A stretch of DNA of 22,920 nucleotides from NCBI GenBank assembly GCA_910585535.1, contig CAJUFK010000045.1:1-22920 (forward strand), given 5' to 3'. The first letter of the stretch is position 1, and every line of letters starts with the position of its first letter. Shown one piece after another: positions 7,148 through 14,700 of this stretch. Both the position numbers and the translations under genes were made by a program. Source of the DNA: an uncultured Angelakisella sp. Its GTDB lineage: Bacteria; Bacillota; Clostridia; Oscillospirales; Ruminococcaceae. A model generated the notes under the pieces. That model made no database searches, was not told the origin of the DNA, and saw only the letters and a list, made by a program, of their open reading frames with translations.

Positions 7148-8221
7148 TCATGCCTGTTCGATATGAAAGGCGGCGGCCCGCACCAGCCGGTTGTACACCG
7201 CCAGACCCACCCCGTCCTTTTCCGGGGCGTGGACATAGATTTTTTTTGCTCCCAGGCGGTCCAGTTCCCGCAGCAGACGGAAGATCTCCCGGGCTTGGGC
7301 GGCGTGGTCCCCCCGTTTGCCGTAGGCGAAGGCGGGGAGTTCCACCATGGGCAGGTCCTCCTCGAAGCAGATGGCGTACTCCCCGGGGCGCTCATGGTCC
7401 CGGATGTACCCCCGGAAACCCTCCCGGTCCCCGGCCACCAGCACCACCTCCGCCGCAGGGGCGTAGTGGCGGTATTTCATCCCGGGGGAATGGGCCTTTT
7501 CCCCATTCTCCAGATGTTCCAGCACACCCCGGTCCACAACAACCTCACCCAGGACCTCCCGGAGCTGCTCCAGGGTCACCGCCCCGGGGCGCAGGAGCCG
7601 GGGGCGGACGGCCCCGCCCCCCTCCCGGCAGAGGGAGAGGACGGTGGATTCCACCCCCACCCGGCAGTCGTGGGACTGGAGGATGGCGTCCACCCGGCCC
7701 CACAGGTCGTCCACACAGTGGCGCCAGGTGGTGGGGCTGGGGCTCCCGGACCGGTTGGCCGAGGGCGCTGCCAGGGGCATCCCCGCCGCCCGGATTACGG
7801 CCCGGGCGATGGGGTCCCAGGGCATCCGAACAGCCACCGTGTCCAGCCCCCCGGAGGTGGCGTCCGGCACCAGGCCCGACTTCGGCAGGATGATGGTCAG
7901 CGGCCCCGGCCAGAACTTCCTGGCCAGGAGAAGGGCCTCCTCGGGCAGCTCCCGAACCAGGGGGGGCCACTCCTCCAGCCGGTCAATATGGACAATAAGG
8001 GGATTATCGGAGGGCCGCCCCTTGGCGGCGTAGATCTTCCCCGTGGCGTCGGGATCCAGGGCGTTGCCGGCCAAGCCGTACACCGTCTCGGTGGGGATGG
8101 CCACGATGCCGCCCCCCCGGAGGATCCGTCCCGCCTGGTTGATCGCGGCGGCGTCCGCCGCCAGATCGTACCCTCTCAGCAGAAGGGTTTCCTTCGTTTG
8201 CGGTTCTTCTGTTTCCGTCAT
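7148..8221 (-). CDS. tsaC: Threonylcarbamoyl-AMP synthase, Sua5 architecture
   Basis: This enzyme makes threonylcarbamoyl-AMP from threonine, bicarbonate and ATP for the t6A37 modification of tRNAs that read ANN codons. The 357-aa product is the long Sua5 form. The YrdC-type domain comes first, with AIPTETVYGLAGNA (41-54), KIYAAKGRPSDNPL (62-75) and APSANRSGSPSPT (152-164). The conserved linker SPGMKYRHYAP (245-255) leads into the C-terminal Sua5 domain. The ATG at 8221 follows prfA by 17 bp with a weak GGTCGTGAG site. A prfA-sua5 neighbourhood is common in Firmicutes, and both genes serve translation. Confidence 0.94.
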   Translation of the reverse strand: MTETEEPQTKETLLLRGYDLAADAAAINQAGRILRGGGIVAIPTETVYGLAGNALDPDATGKIYAAKGRPSDNPLIVHIDRLEEWPPLVRELPEEALLLARKFWPGPLTIILPKSGLVPDATSGGLDTVAVRMPWDPIARAVIRAAGMPLAAPSANRSGSPSPTTWRHCVDDLWGRVDAILQSHDCRVGVESTVLSLCREGGGAVRPRLLRPGAVTLEQLREVLGEVVVDRGVLEHLENGEKAHSPGMKYRHYAPAAEVVLVAGDREGFRGYIRDHERPGEYAICFEEDLPMVELPAFAYGKRGDHAAQAREIFRLLRELDRLGAKKIYVHAPEKDGVGLAVYNRLVRAAAFHIEQA

Positions 8222-8238
8222 ATTCTCACGACCTTGGT

Positions 8239-9327
8239 TTATTCGTTCTCGCTTTGCGTCCGGAGTTTCTCCGCCTGGTCAGCAGTGATGAGAGCCTCGG
8301 TGATCTCCGCAAGATCCCCGTCCATAATGGCGTCAATCTTGTACAGCGTCAGCCCAATCCGGTGGTCACTTACCCGCCCCTGGGGAAAATTGTAGGTCCG
8401 AATCCGTTCGCTTCGATCCCCTGTCCCCACCTGACTGCGCCGGGCAGAGGCAATCTCCCGCTCCTGGGCCTCCTGACTCCGCTCCAAAAGACGGCTCCGC
8501 AGCACCCGCATCGCCTTGTCCTTGTTCTTGTACTGGCTCCGCTCATCCTGGCATTCCACCACCAGCCCAGTGGGCAGATGGGTGATCCGAATGGCCGATT
8601 CTGTCTTGTTGATGTGCTGCCCCCCCGCCCCGCTGGAACGGTAGGTGTCGATCTTCAGGTCCTTGGGGTCGATCTGGACCTCCACCTCCTCCGCCTCCGC
8701 CAGCACCGCCACTGTAACCGTGCTGGTGTGGATTCGGCCCTGGGTTTCGGTCTCCGGTACCCGCTGAACCCGGTGAACCCCGCTTTCGTACTTGAGACGG
8801 CTGTAGGCCCCGTCCCCCAGAACAGAAAAGCTGACCTCCTTGATCCCCCCCAGCTCGGTCTCGTTGAGGTTCAAAAGTTCGGTCTGCCACCCCAGGCGCT
8901 GGGCGTACATGGAGTACATCCGGTACAGGCTGTTGGCAAAAAGGGCGGCTTCTTCCCCCCCGGCCCCGGCCCGGATCTCCATAATGACGTTCTTTCCGTC
9001 GTTGGGATCCTTGGGCAGAAGAAGGATCTTCAGCTCCTGCTCCTTCTCCTCCATGGCGGCCCGGGAGGTGACAAGCTCCTCCTCTACCATCTCCCGGAAA
9101 TCCCGGTCCAATCCCCCCTGGTCCAGAAGTTCCCGGGCCTCCCGGCAGGCATCCTCCGCCTTGCGGTAGGCCCGCCAGCACTCCACCAGAGGGGAAAGGG
9201 CGGTGTATTCTTTCATCAGGGCGGCGTAACGCTGGCTGTCCCCCGCCACCTCCGGCTGGCTGAGGAGGTGGGTCATCTCCTCGTATCGCAGCTCCACACC
9301 GGAAAGCTGCTCTAAAAAGCCTGCCAC
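8239..9327 (-). CDS. prfA: Peptide chain release factor 1
   Basis: RF1 recognises UAA and UAG stop codons and triggers peptide release on the ribosome. The 362-aa product has the codon-reading tripeptide of the RF1 type, PET (191-193, in RVPETETQGRIHTST), where RF2 would have SPF. The catalytic GGQ is at 235-237 in SSGAGGQHINKTES. The start is GTG at 9327, preceded by GGGGGAGGAG, and lies 15 bp after the DUF951 gene. The gene for the GGQ methyltransferase PrmC, often next to prfA, is not in the window. Confidence 0.97.
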   Translation of the reverse strand: MAGFLEQLSGVELRYEEMTHLLSQPEVAGDSQRYAALMKEYTALSPLVECWRAYRKAEDACREARELLDQGGLDRDFREMVEEELVTSRAAMEEKEQELKILLLPKDPNDGKNVIMEIRAGAGGEEAALFANSLYRMYSMYAQRLGWQTELLNLNETELGGIKEVSFSVLGDGAYSRLKYESGVHRVQRVPETETQGRIHTSTVTVAVLAEAEEVEVQIDPKDLKIDTYRSSGAGGQHINKTESAIRITHLPTGLVVECQDERSQYKNKDKAMRVLRSRLLERSQEAQEREIASARRSQVGTGDRSERIRTYNFPQGRVSDHRIGLTLYKIDAIMDGDLAEITEALITADQAEKLRTQSENE

Positions 9328-9342
9328 GGCTCCTCCCCCTTT

Positions 9343-9537
9343 CTACTGCGCCCCCGGCTCCTCCCGGTGGATACGCTTGATATTCTTTTCGGCCTTCAGC
9401 CGGGGGATCTCTACCAGGTGGCCGCATTTTTGGCACTGGAGCTTAAAATCCATCCCCGACCGGGTGACCAGGAACTGCTTGCACCCACAGGGGTGGGGCT
9501 TCTTCATCTCCAAAATGTCGCCGACGCGCACATCCAT
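9343..9537 (-). CDS. DUF951 small zinc-ribbon-like protein
   Basis: This 64-aa protein belongs to the DUF951 family of small Firmicute proteins with no established function. It has the N-terminal pattern DVRVGDILEMKKPHPCGC and two cysteine pairs, C17-x-C19 and C35-x2-C38, which may bind one zinc ion. The basic C-terminal tail could contact nucleic acid. The ATG at 9537 is chosen because AGGAGGG lies just upstream; an earlier in-frame ATG at 9570 lies before that site and next to the promoter. It is the first gene of the prfA unit. Confidence 0.88.
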   Translation of the reverse strand: MDVRVGDILEMKKPHPCGCKQFLVTRSGMDFKLQCQKCGHLVEIPRLKAEKNIKRIHREEPGAQ

Positions 9538-9573
9538 GGCAGTCCCTCCTTTCTCTGTCTTCCATGACAATCT

Positions 9574-9602
9574 ATTGTATCACAAACCTATGCCGCTGGC
9601 AA
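9574..9602 (-). promoter_or_regulatory. Promoter of the DUF951-prfA-tsaC-coaE unit
   Basis: On the minus strand, TTGCCA (9602-9597) and TACAAT (9579-9574) are spaced by 17 bp. The predicted start of transcription, near 9567, is about 30 bp upstream of the DUF951 ATG. It also rules out the alternative ATG at 9570 as the main start. Confidence 0.85.
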
Positions 9603-9720
9603 ATTTTTTTATGGCTTTTCTTTTCCTTTGGGGTATGAGATCCCCTTTGCGGCAAAGAATACTACCAAGATAAGGCGGACGGCGCGAATCGGCGCCAATA
9701 CGCAAAAGGAGGCAGGGATT

Positions 9721-10014
9721 ATGCGGATCAAGATACAAGCGGTCTTTCCCAGCGGCGAGGAGGCCCGGCTGGCGGCGTCGGCCCTGGCGGCTGCCCAAGG
9801 GGGCGGCCTGGAACTGGCCATTTCCACCCATCGCCTGGGGGAGGGAATCTCCCAGCGGGCCCCCTTTGCGGCGGTTATGGGGCCGGCGTCCAGCGGCCCG
9901 GTGGCCGGGGGAACCCTGGTGACGGTGACCTGCGGCCCGGAGCAGGAGGCATTTGTTATGGGGGAGCTGGCCGCCATGGGGGCCAGGAAGGTCAGCCTGA
10001 ACAGCCCGGAGTAG
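9721..10014 (+). CDS. Small protein of unknown function
   Basis: I do not recognise this 97-aa protein with confidence. It starts MRIKIQAVFPSGEEARLAAS, has a Gly/Ala-rich middle, and ends with a strand-helix-strand pattern (GTLVTVTCGPEQEAFVMGEL then GARKVSL). This looks like a compact ferredoxin-like fold, as in YflT or general-stress 17M-type domains, but that is only a resemblance. The ATG at 9721 has a strong AGGAGG at the right distance. No signal peptide or membrane helix is seen. Only a weak promoter candidate is visible (TTGCGG, 16 bp, GATAAG). It is a single-gene unit ending at a strong terminator. Confidence 0.75.
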   Translation: MRIKIQAVFPSGEEARLAASALAAAQGGGLELAISTHRLGEGISQRAPFAAVMGPASSGPVAGGTLVTVTCGPEQEAFVMGELAAMGARKVSLNSPE

Positions 10015-10034
10015 TTCCCGGCCCTTGCTATGGG

Positions 10035-10080
10035 AAAAGCACCGGACGCTGCGGAGAAATCCGTGGCGTCCGGTGCTTTT
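10035..10080. terminator. Bidirectional terminator between convergent genes
   Basis: GCACCGGACGC (10039-10049) pairs exactly with GCGTCCGGTGC (10066-10076). Flanking AAAA (10035-10038) and TTTT (10077-10080) lengthen the stem and give a U-run in both directions. It serves the small plus-strand gene and the convergent PAS regulator gene. Confidence 0.92.
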
Positions 10081-10121
10081 GTTTGGTTTTTATCCGCCTG
10101 CTTAAACGGTTCCAGGCGCGT

Positions 10122-12122
10122 TTAGGACAGAATCTCCCCGGACAGCTCCGCCAGGGTGGTCTCACCCCAGCTGTAGTTGGTCAGATAGCTGCCCTTAAAG
10201 AGGGGGCGAAACTCCTCCCTGCCGGAGAGATAGTCGTAAAGGTCGCACCTGACCCGCTCCGGGACGATGCGGCGCTTTCCGTCCACCGCTTCGATAACCT
10301 CCGGGATGCCGTACTCCTCCAGGGTGTTTTTCAGCCGGAGAGCGGCCTTCCGGTACCGTGCCAGGGTCACCGTGTTGACGGGCTCCTCCTCCCACAGGAA
10401 GCTGATGGCCTCCTCCGAGGTGACGTAGCCCCCCTTGCGGTCCACCAAAAGGGCGAACAGCTCCTTGGACTTTTTGTTCCGGAAAGCGATGGGCCTTTCC
10501 CCCACAAAGACGTCAAAGTAACCGAAGGTGCGGATGGAGACGGCGCAGTTTTCCGGCAGGGACTTCTTCTCCTTTGTTTTGGCCTCCTCCACCGAGTAGA
10601 GCATGACGAACCGGGAAACGCCCCCTCCGGGCTCCCGCTGGGAACAGATGGCCTTGATCCGCCGCCGGGTCTCGGTTCGGTAATCGAAGTAATCAAACTC
10701 CCCTTCGCCGTTACGCAGCAGCTCTGCAAAGTCCTCGTGTCCCGCTTCGCTGTAGGCGATGAAGCTTTCGACGGGGGCCCCTTCCTCCATCAGCCCCAGC
10801 CACTCCTCCTCTGTATAGCCAAAGAATTCGCAGATGTTTTCGCTGACGTACAGGGGCTTTACCACCCCGGCCGCCGTCACCTCAAAGGCGGCAAGGCCGT
10901 CGGCAAAGCGCCGGACCAGTTCCTTCATGTTTTCCTTCAGCTGGGCGTTTTCGCTGCGGATGACCTCGGCCTCCTCCGGATCCGGAACGGTGCGGCAGCA
11001 GTAAAAGCTCACCATTTCGTCCACCTTGAGGAAGATCCCGCTGTACCGCCGGAACTCCCCGGTGGAGGATTTGGCCCGGTAGGAGATTTGGGGCGGCTTC
11101 GCCCCCGGCTCCTCCAGCTTCTTCTGGCAAAAATCCCGGAAGAAGGTCCGGAACCGCTCCCGATCCTCCGGGGCTACCGAAGCCGCCGCCCACCTTTCCA
11201 CCGCGTCGTCGGTCTGCATGGCCACATTCTCAAAGGGCAAAAACAGCGCGGAGCCGCCGCAGTGCAGACACTTCACCGTATTGGCGGCGATATTGAATTC
11301 AAAAATTTTGTCGTACACATCGGTTAGTGCCTTGAGATACCGCTTGGTCTCGGCGGTCTTTTGGGCCCGGCGCCGCTCGGTCACATCCATGCAGATGCTT
11401 TGGAACTCCTCCTCCCCTTTTTCGTTGATGCACTTTGTCACCCAGCCGAAAAGGTGGACCCGGGTCCCGTCGCATCGTAAAAGGGTCATCTCCCCGGCGA
11501 TTGGGGCCCCGGCGGAATAGACCCGGTTCAGGTAAAGGGAAAACCGCCGCCGCTCCTCCATGGGAATCATCAGGAAGATGTTGCTCTTGTACAGCTCCAG
11601 GTAGTCCAGTTCCCCCTCCCTGGCCTTGGGAAAGCGGAAGATGTCCATCATCTTTTGGTTCAGGTAGGTAACCCGGGGCTGTTTTTCACAGGTGTACTTC
11701 AAAAATCCGCAGGGGATGGTCTCATTGAGAAACCGCAGGTCCCGGTTCTCGTTTTTCAGGTCGGTGATGTCCGTAAGGACCGAATCCCCAACCAAGCTTC
11801 CGTCCTCCAGCCTGCGGGAGACGGCGGTATCCCTCACCCAGATCACCGAGCCGTCCTTTTTCCCCAGGCGGTACTCATGGGTCAGGGTCTGTTCCTTTTC
11901 CGCCAGCCTTTGGAGCCATTGGACGTACCCCTCCCGGTCGGCGGGATGCACCGCCTGCCGGGCGTACAGATCCTCCTCCTGCTGCAGGAGGTCCTCCTCC
12001 CTGTAGCCGGTCATCCGGCACAGGCTGCGGCTGACAAAGTTCAGGCGAATGGGGCTGTCCAGCCGGTACTGGTGGTAACCGCTGATCCCCTGGCGCAGGA
12101 TGTCCTCCCTGTCTTGCAGCAT
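10122..12122 (-). CDS. Multi-PAS one-component regulator with C-terminal winged helix
   Basis: This cytoplasmic protein of 666 aa has no kinase, cyclase or phosphodiesterase motifs. PAS-type segments lie at about 15-120, 130-250, 265-380 (divergent, with CLHC near 285) and 405-515. A short coiled linker (about 385-410) precedes the fourth. Residues 530-634 look like a winged-helix DNA-binding domain of the OmpR/SARP type (TFGYFDVFVGERPIAFRNKKSKELFALLVDR). Such a layout suggests a one-component transcription factor that senses a small molecule, redox state or light. The ATG at 12122 is chosen, with AAGGAG 11 nt upstream; the ATG at 12200 lies at the predicted transcription start. The target genes are not known. 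The neighbouring fatty-acid operon is one candidate. Confidence 0.82.
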   Translation of the reverse strand: MLQDREDILRQGISGYHQYRLDSPIRLNFVSRSLCRMTGYREEDLLQQEEDLYARQAVHPADREGYVQWLQRLAEKEQTLTHEYRLGKKDGSVIWVRDTAVSRRLEDGSLVGDSVLTDITDLKNENRDLRFLNETIPCGFLKYTCEKQPRVTYLNQKMMDIFRFPKAREGELDYLELYKSNIFLMIPMEERRRFSLYLNRVYSAGAPIAGEMTLLRCDGTRVHLFGWVTKCINEKGEEEFQSICMDVTERRRAQKTAETKRYLKALTDVYDKIFEFNIAANTVKCLHCGGSALFLPFENVAMQTDDAVERWAAASVAPEDRERFRTFFRDFCQKKLEEPGAKPPQISYRAKSSTGEFRRYSGIFLKVDEMVSFYCCRTVPDPEEAEVIRSENAQLKENMKELVRRFADGLAAFEVTAAGVVKPLYVSENICEFFGYTEEEWLGLMEEGAPVESFIAYSEAGHEDFAELLRNGEGEFDYFDYRTETRRRIKAICSQREPGGGVSRFVMLYSVEEAKTKEKKSLPENCAVSIRTFGYFDVFVGERPIAFRNKKSKELFALLVDRKGGYVTSEEAISFLWEEEPVNTVTLARYRKAALRLKNTLEEYGIPEVIEAVDGKRRIVPERVRCDLYDYLSGREEFRPLFKGSYLTNYSWGETTLAELSGEILS

Positions 12123-12203
12123 ATCGGCAACAACTCCTTTTGGCAGGACTGCTTTTTCTTCCGCCGCGCGGCTGAAATGGGCCAAAGAATAGAATACCAT
12201 ATG

Positions 12204-12232
12204 ATTTTAACAGAACTTTGACCGATTTTCAA
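12204..12232 (-). promoter_or_regulatory. Promoter of the PAS regulator gene
   Basis: On the minus strand, TTGAAA (12232-12227) and TAAAAT (12209-12204) are separated by 17 bp. Transcription should start near 12197, giving a leader of about 75 nt to the ATG at 12122. It separates this gene from the fatty-acid operon ending at 12272. Confidence 0.8.
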
Positions 12233-12271
12233 ACATTCCGCCCAGAGTTGTCATCCGGCAGGGGAATTTTG

Positions 12272-13906
12272 TTACGTTTTCCCCCGGAGGACCGCCTTTT
12301 GGATCTTTCCGCTGATGGTCTTGGGCATCTCCGGGACAAACTCCACCAGGCGGACCCATTTGTATTCCGCCAGCCTTTGGTTGCAGAATTCCTTAATCTC
12401 CAGCTCCAGCTCCTTGGACGGAGCGTGCCCCTGCCCCAGGACCACCACCGCTTTGATGGCCTGGCCCCGCAGGGGGTCCGGAACGCCGATGACGCTGCAC
12501 TCCACCACCGCCGGATGCTCCATCAGAACATTTTCCACCTCGTAGGGCCCCACCCGGAAGCCGCCGGTCTTGATGATGTCGTCAAAGCGTCCGTGGAACC
12601 AGTAGCGGCCGTCGCCATCCTGCCAGGCAGCGTCCCCGGTGTGGTAAACGCCGTCCCGCCAGACATGGCGGTACTGCTCCTCGTTGTCCAGGTAGGCGGT
12701 AAAGATCCCCGGCTGCCTGCCGTTCTCCTTGGGGAGGATGACCACCTCCCCTACCTCTCCGGCGGGGACCGGCCTGCCCCGTTTGTCCCGAAGTTCAATC
12801 TGATAGAAGGGGGAAGGAGTTCCCATGGAGCCTTCCACCGCCTCCCTCCCCTTAAAGTTGGCCATCAGGAGGGTGGTCTCGGTCTGTCCGTATCCCTCGC
12901 AAAGGGGAAGTCCGGTCCGCTGGGTAAAGCGGCGGAACACCTCCGGGGCCAGCATCTCCCCCGCTGTGGAGGCGTGCTTCAGGGACGGCATATCGGGGAT
13001 GCCCTTACGCACCAGATAGCGGTAAACGGTGGGCGGGGCGCAGAAGGAGGTGACCCCGTAGCGGTTGATGACCTGGGTCAGCTGTTTGGGGTCGAAATTA
13101 TCAAAGTCGTAGACCATCACCGCGCTCCCCACCAGCCACTGGCCGTACAGTTTCCCCCAGGAGGCCTTGGCCCAGCCGGTCTCGGCTACGGTGAAGTGGA
13201 GCCCGCCGTCCTCGGCCTGCTGCCAGTATTTGGCGGTGACGATGTGGGCCAGGGGATAGGTGTAGTCGTGGATGACCCCCTTGGGGTAGCCGGTGGTGCC
13301 GGAGGTAAAGTATAGAAGCATCGGATCCACGGCCAGGGTGGGCTGGCGCTCCAGCGTCTCCTCCGCCTGTTCCATAGCGGCGGTGATGTCGGCAAAGCCC
13401 GGAACCCCGGCCTGTACGCACCAAAGGCGGGCTGTCAGTCCGGAACGGTCCAGAGCCTCCCGGATCCGATCCGGCACCTGGTCCTGGGCGGTGCAGAGGA
13501 CGGCCTTTACCCGGGCGGTCTTCAGTCGGTACACCAGGTCGCTTACCGTCAGCATATGGGTGGCGGGAATTGTCACCGCCCCCAGCTTGTGAAGGGCGAT
13601 GGCCGCGAACCAGTATTCATAGTGCCGCTTGAGAATGAGCATCACCCGGTCCCCCCGGCCAATGCCCTCCCGTAAAAAGACGTTGGCCATCCGGTCGCTT
13701 TGCCGCTTGATGTCGGCGAAGGTGAAGATGTGTTCCTCCCCCTCCACGTTGCACCAGACCAGGGCCCGTTTTTCCGGCGTCTTTGCCGCTATGGCGTCCA
13801 CCACGTCATAGCCGAAGTTGAAATTTTCGGGATAGCAGAGGGTCAGATCCTCCAGGTTCCCCTCCCGGTCGGTGGTCTCGTGACAGAATCGCTTGTAGAT
13901 GCTCAT
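12272..13906 (-). CDS. Acyl-CoA synthetase (AMP-forming, medium-chain/aromatic type)
   Basis: This 544-aa enzyme activates a carboxylic acid with ATP to an acyl adenylate and then makes the CoA thioester. Adenylate-forming motifs are all present: YFTSGTTGYPKG (199-210), YGQTET (339-344), TGD (423-425), and the catalytic lysine K534 in ISGKIQK. The overall sequence resembles the medium-chain acyl-CoA synthetase (ACSM) and benzoate-CoA ligase group, but the substrate cannot be fixed from sequence alone. The ATG at 13906 overlaps the accA stop in ATGA and has GGAG upstream, so it belongs to the fatty-acid operon as its last gene. It may activate an imported or released fatty acid, or supply a branched or aromatic primer. 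Confidence 0.9.
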   Translation of the reverse strand: MSIYKRFCHETTDREGNLEDLTLCYPENFNFGYDVVDAIAAKTPEKRALVWCNVEGEEHIFTFADIKRQSDRMANVFLREGIGRGDRVMLILKRHYEYWFAAIALHKLGAVTIPATHMLTVSDLVYRLKTARVKAVLCTAQDQVPDRIREALDRSGLTARLWCVQAGVPGFADITAAMEQAEETLERQPTLAVDPMLLYFTSGTTGYPKGVIHDYTYPLAHIVTAKYWQQAEDGGLHFTVAETGWAKASWGKLYGQWLVGSAVMVYDFDNFDPKQLTQVINRYGVTSFCAPPTVYRYLVRKGIPDMPSLKHASTAGEMLAPEVFRRFTQRTGLPLCEGYGQTETTLLMANFKGREAVEGSMGTPSPFYQIELRDKRGRPVPAGEVGEVVILPKENGRQPGIFTAYLDNEEQYRHVWRDGVYHTGDAAWQDGDGRYWFHGRFDDIIKTGGFRVGPYEVENVLMEHPAVVECSVIGVPDPLRGQAIKAVVVLGQGHAPSKELELEIKEFCNQRLAEYKWVRLVEFVPEMPKTISGKIQKAVLRGKT

Positions 13907-14700
13907 TTTTGCTCCTTTATCCCTCCGGGGACCCCCAGCTTTCGGAACCGCTCATACCGGCTCCCCACCAGGTCCGGCTCCTTGGCCAGCACGCCCAGCT
14001 CCTCCGCCAGAAGGGTCCGGAGACGGTCGTAAAATTCCTTTTTCCCCAGCTCTTTTTCGGAGAGGATCCGCTCCACCACCCCCAGGCTTTTGGCGTCCTC
14101 TGCCGTCAGCCGCAGGCTGGCCGCCGCGTCCCCGGCCTTTTGGGCGTTTTTCCAAAGGATGCTGGCGCACCCCTCGGGGGAGATCACCGAATAGACAGCG
14201 TTCTGGAGCATCCACACCCGGTCCGCCACCGCAAGAGCCAGCGCTCCGCCGCTGCCTCCCTCCCCGATGAGGATGGAGAGGATGGGAACGCAGAGGGTGG
14301 ACATTTCCATCAGGTTTTCGGCGATGGCCTGGCCCTGGCCCCGCTCCTCCGCCCCCACGCCGCAGTAGGCGCCGGAGGTATCGATGAAGCAGATCACCGG
14401 GCGTCCGAACTTCTCGGCCTGCTTCATCAGCCGCAGGGCCTTCCGGTACCCCTCGGGATGGGGGGCCCCGAAGTTGCGGCTGGTCCGCTCCTTTACGGTG
14501 TGGCCTTTTTCGATGGCGATAACCGTCACCGGGGTCTCCCCCAGTCTGGCCACGCCGCCGACAATGGCGGGGTCATCGCCATAACGGCGGTCCCCGTGAA
14601 ATTCCAGAAATCCCTGAAAGAGGTTCCGGATGTAGTCCAGCCCGGTGGGCCTGCCGTTGTCCCGGGCAAGCTTCACCCGCTCATACGCTCCGACGCTCAT
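13903..14700 (-). CDS. accA: Acetyl-CoA carboxylase carboxyltransferase subunit alpha
   Basis: AccA forms, with AccD, the carboxyltransferase that moves the carboxyl group from biotin on AccB to acetyl-CoA, making malonyl-CoA. The 265-aa product is shorter than E. coli AccA (319 aa), mainly at the N-terminus. It keeps the crotonase-type core with GAPHPEGYRKALRLM, FIDTSGAYCGVGAEERGQ and GEGGSGGALALAVAD. Both ends overlap neighbours by 4 nt (ATGA): accD upstream and the acyl-CoA synthetase gene downstream. This supports equal, coupled translation with AccD. Confidence 0.95.
   Translation of the reverse strand: MSVGAYERVKLARDNGRPTGLDYIRNLFQGFLEFHGDRRYGDDPAIVGGVARLGETPVTVIAIEKGHTVKERTSRNFGAPHPEGYRKALRLMKQAEKFGRPVICFIDTSGAYCGVGAEERGQGQAIAENLMEMSTLCVPILSILIGEGGSGGALALAVADRVWMLQNAVYSVISPEGCASILWKNAQKAGDAAASLRLTAEDAKSLGVVERILSEKELGKKEFYDRLRTLLAEELGVLAKEPDLVGSRYERFRKLGVPGGIKEQK

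Noticed and set aside
8222..8238. A prmC gene between prfA and tsaC
   Set aside because: The gap is only 17 bp; the methyltransferase gene often found beside prfA is not present in this window.
6317..8395. Open plus-strand frame of 692 codons opposite coaE and tsaC
   Set aside because: It is antisense to two well-identified genes, has no ribosome-binding site, and is rich in Pro, Gly, His and Arg, as expected for a shadow frame in GC-rich DNA.
10083..11327. Open plus-strand frame of 414 codons opposite the PAS regulator gene
   Set aside because: It has no start signal and a low-complexity translation, and it begins inside the T-run of a terminator.
12123..12200. ATG at 12200 as start of the PAS regulator
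   Set aside because: It coincides with the predicted transcription start from the TTGAAA/TAAAAT promoter and has no ribosome-binding site, unlike the ATG at 12122.
12202..12271. Terminator for the fatty-acid operon
   Set aside because: ATTCC and GGAAT with GCC/GGC can form a bulged stem, but it is weak and lacks a U-run, so I could not support a terminator call.
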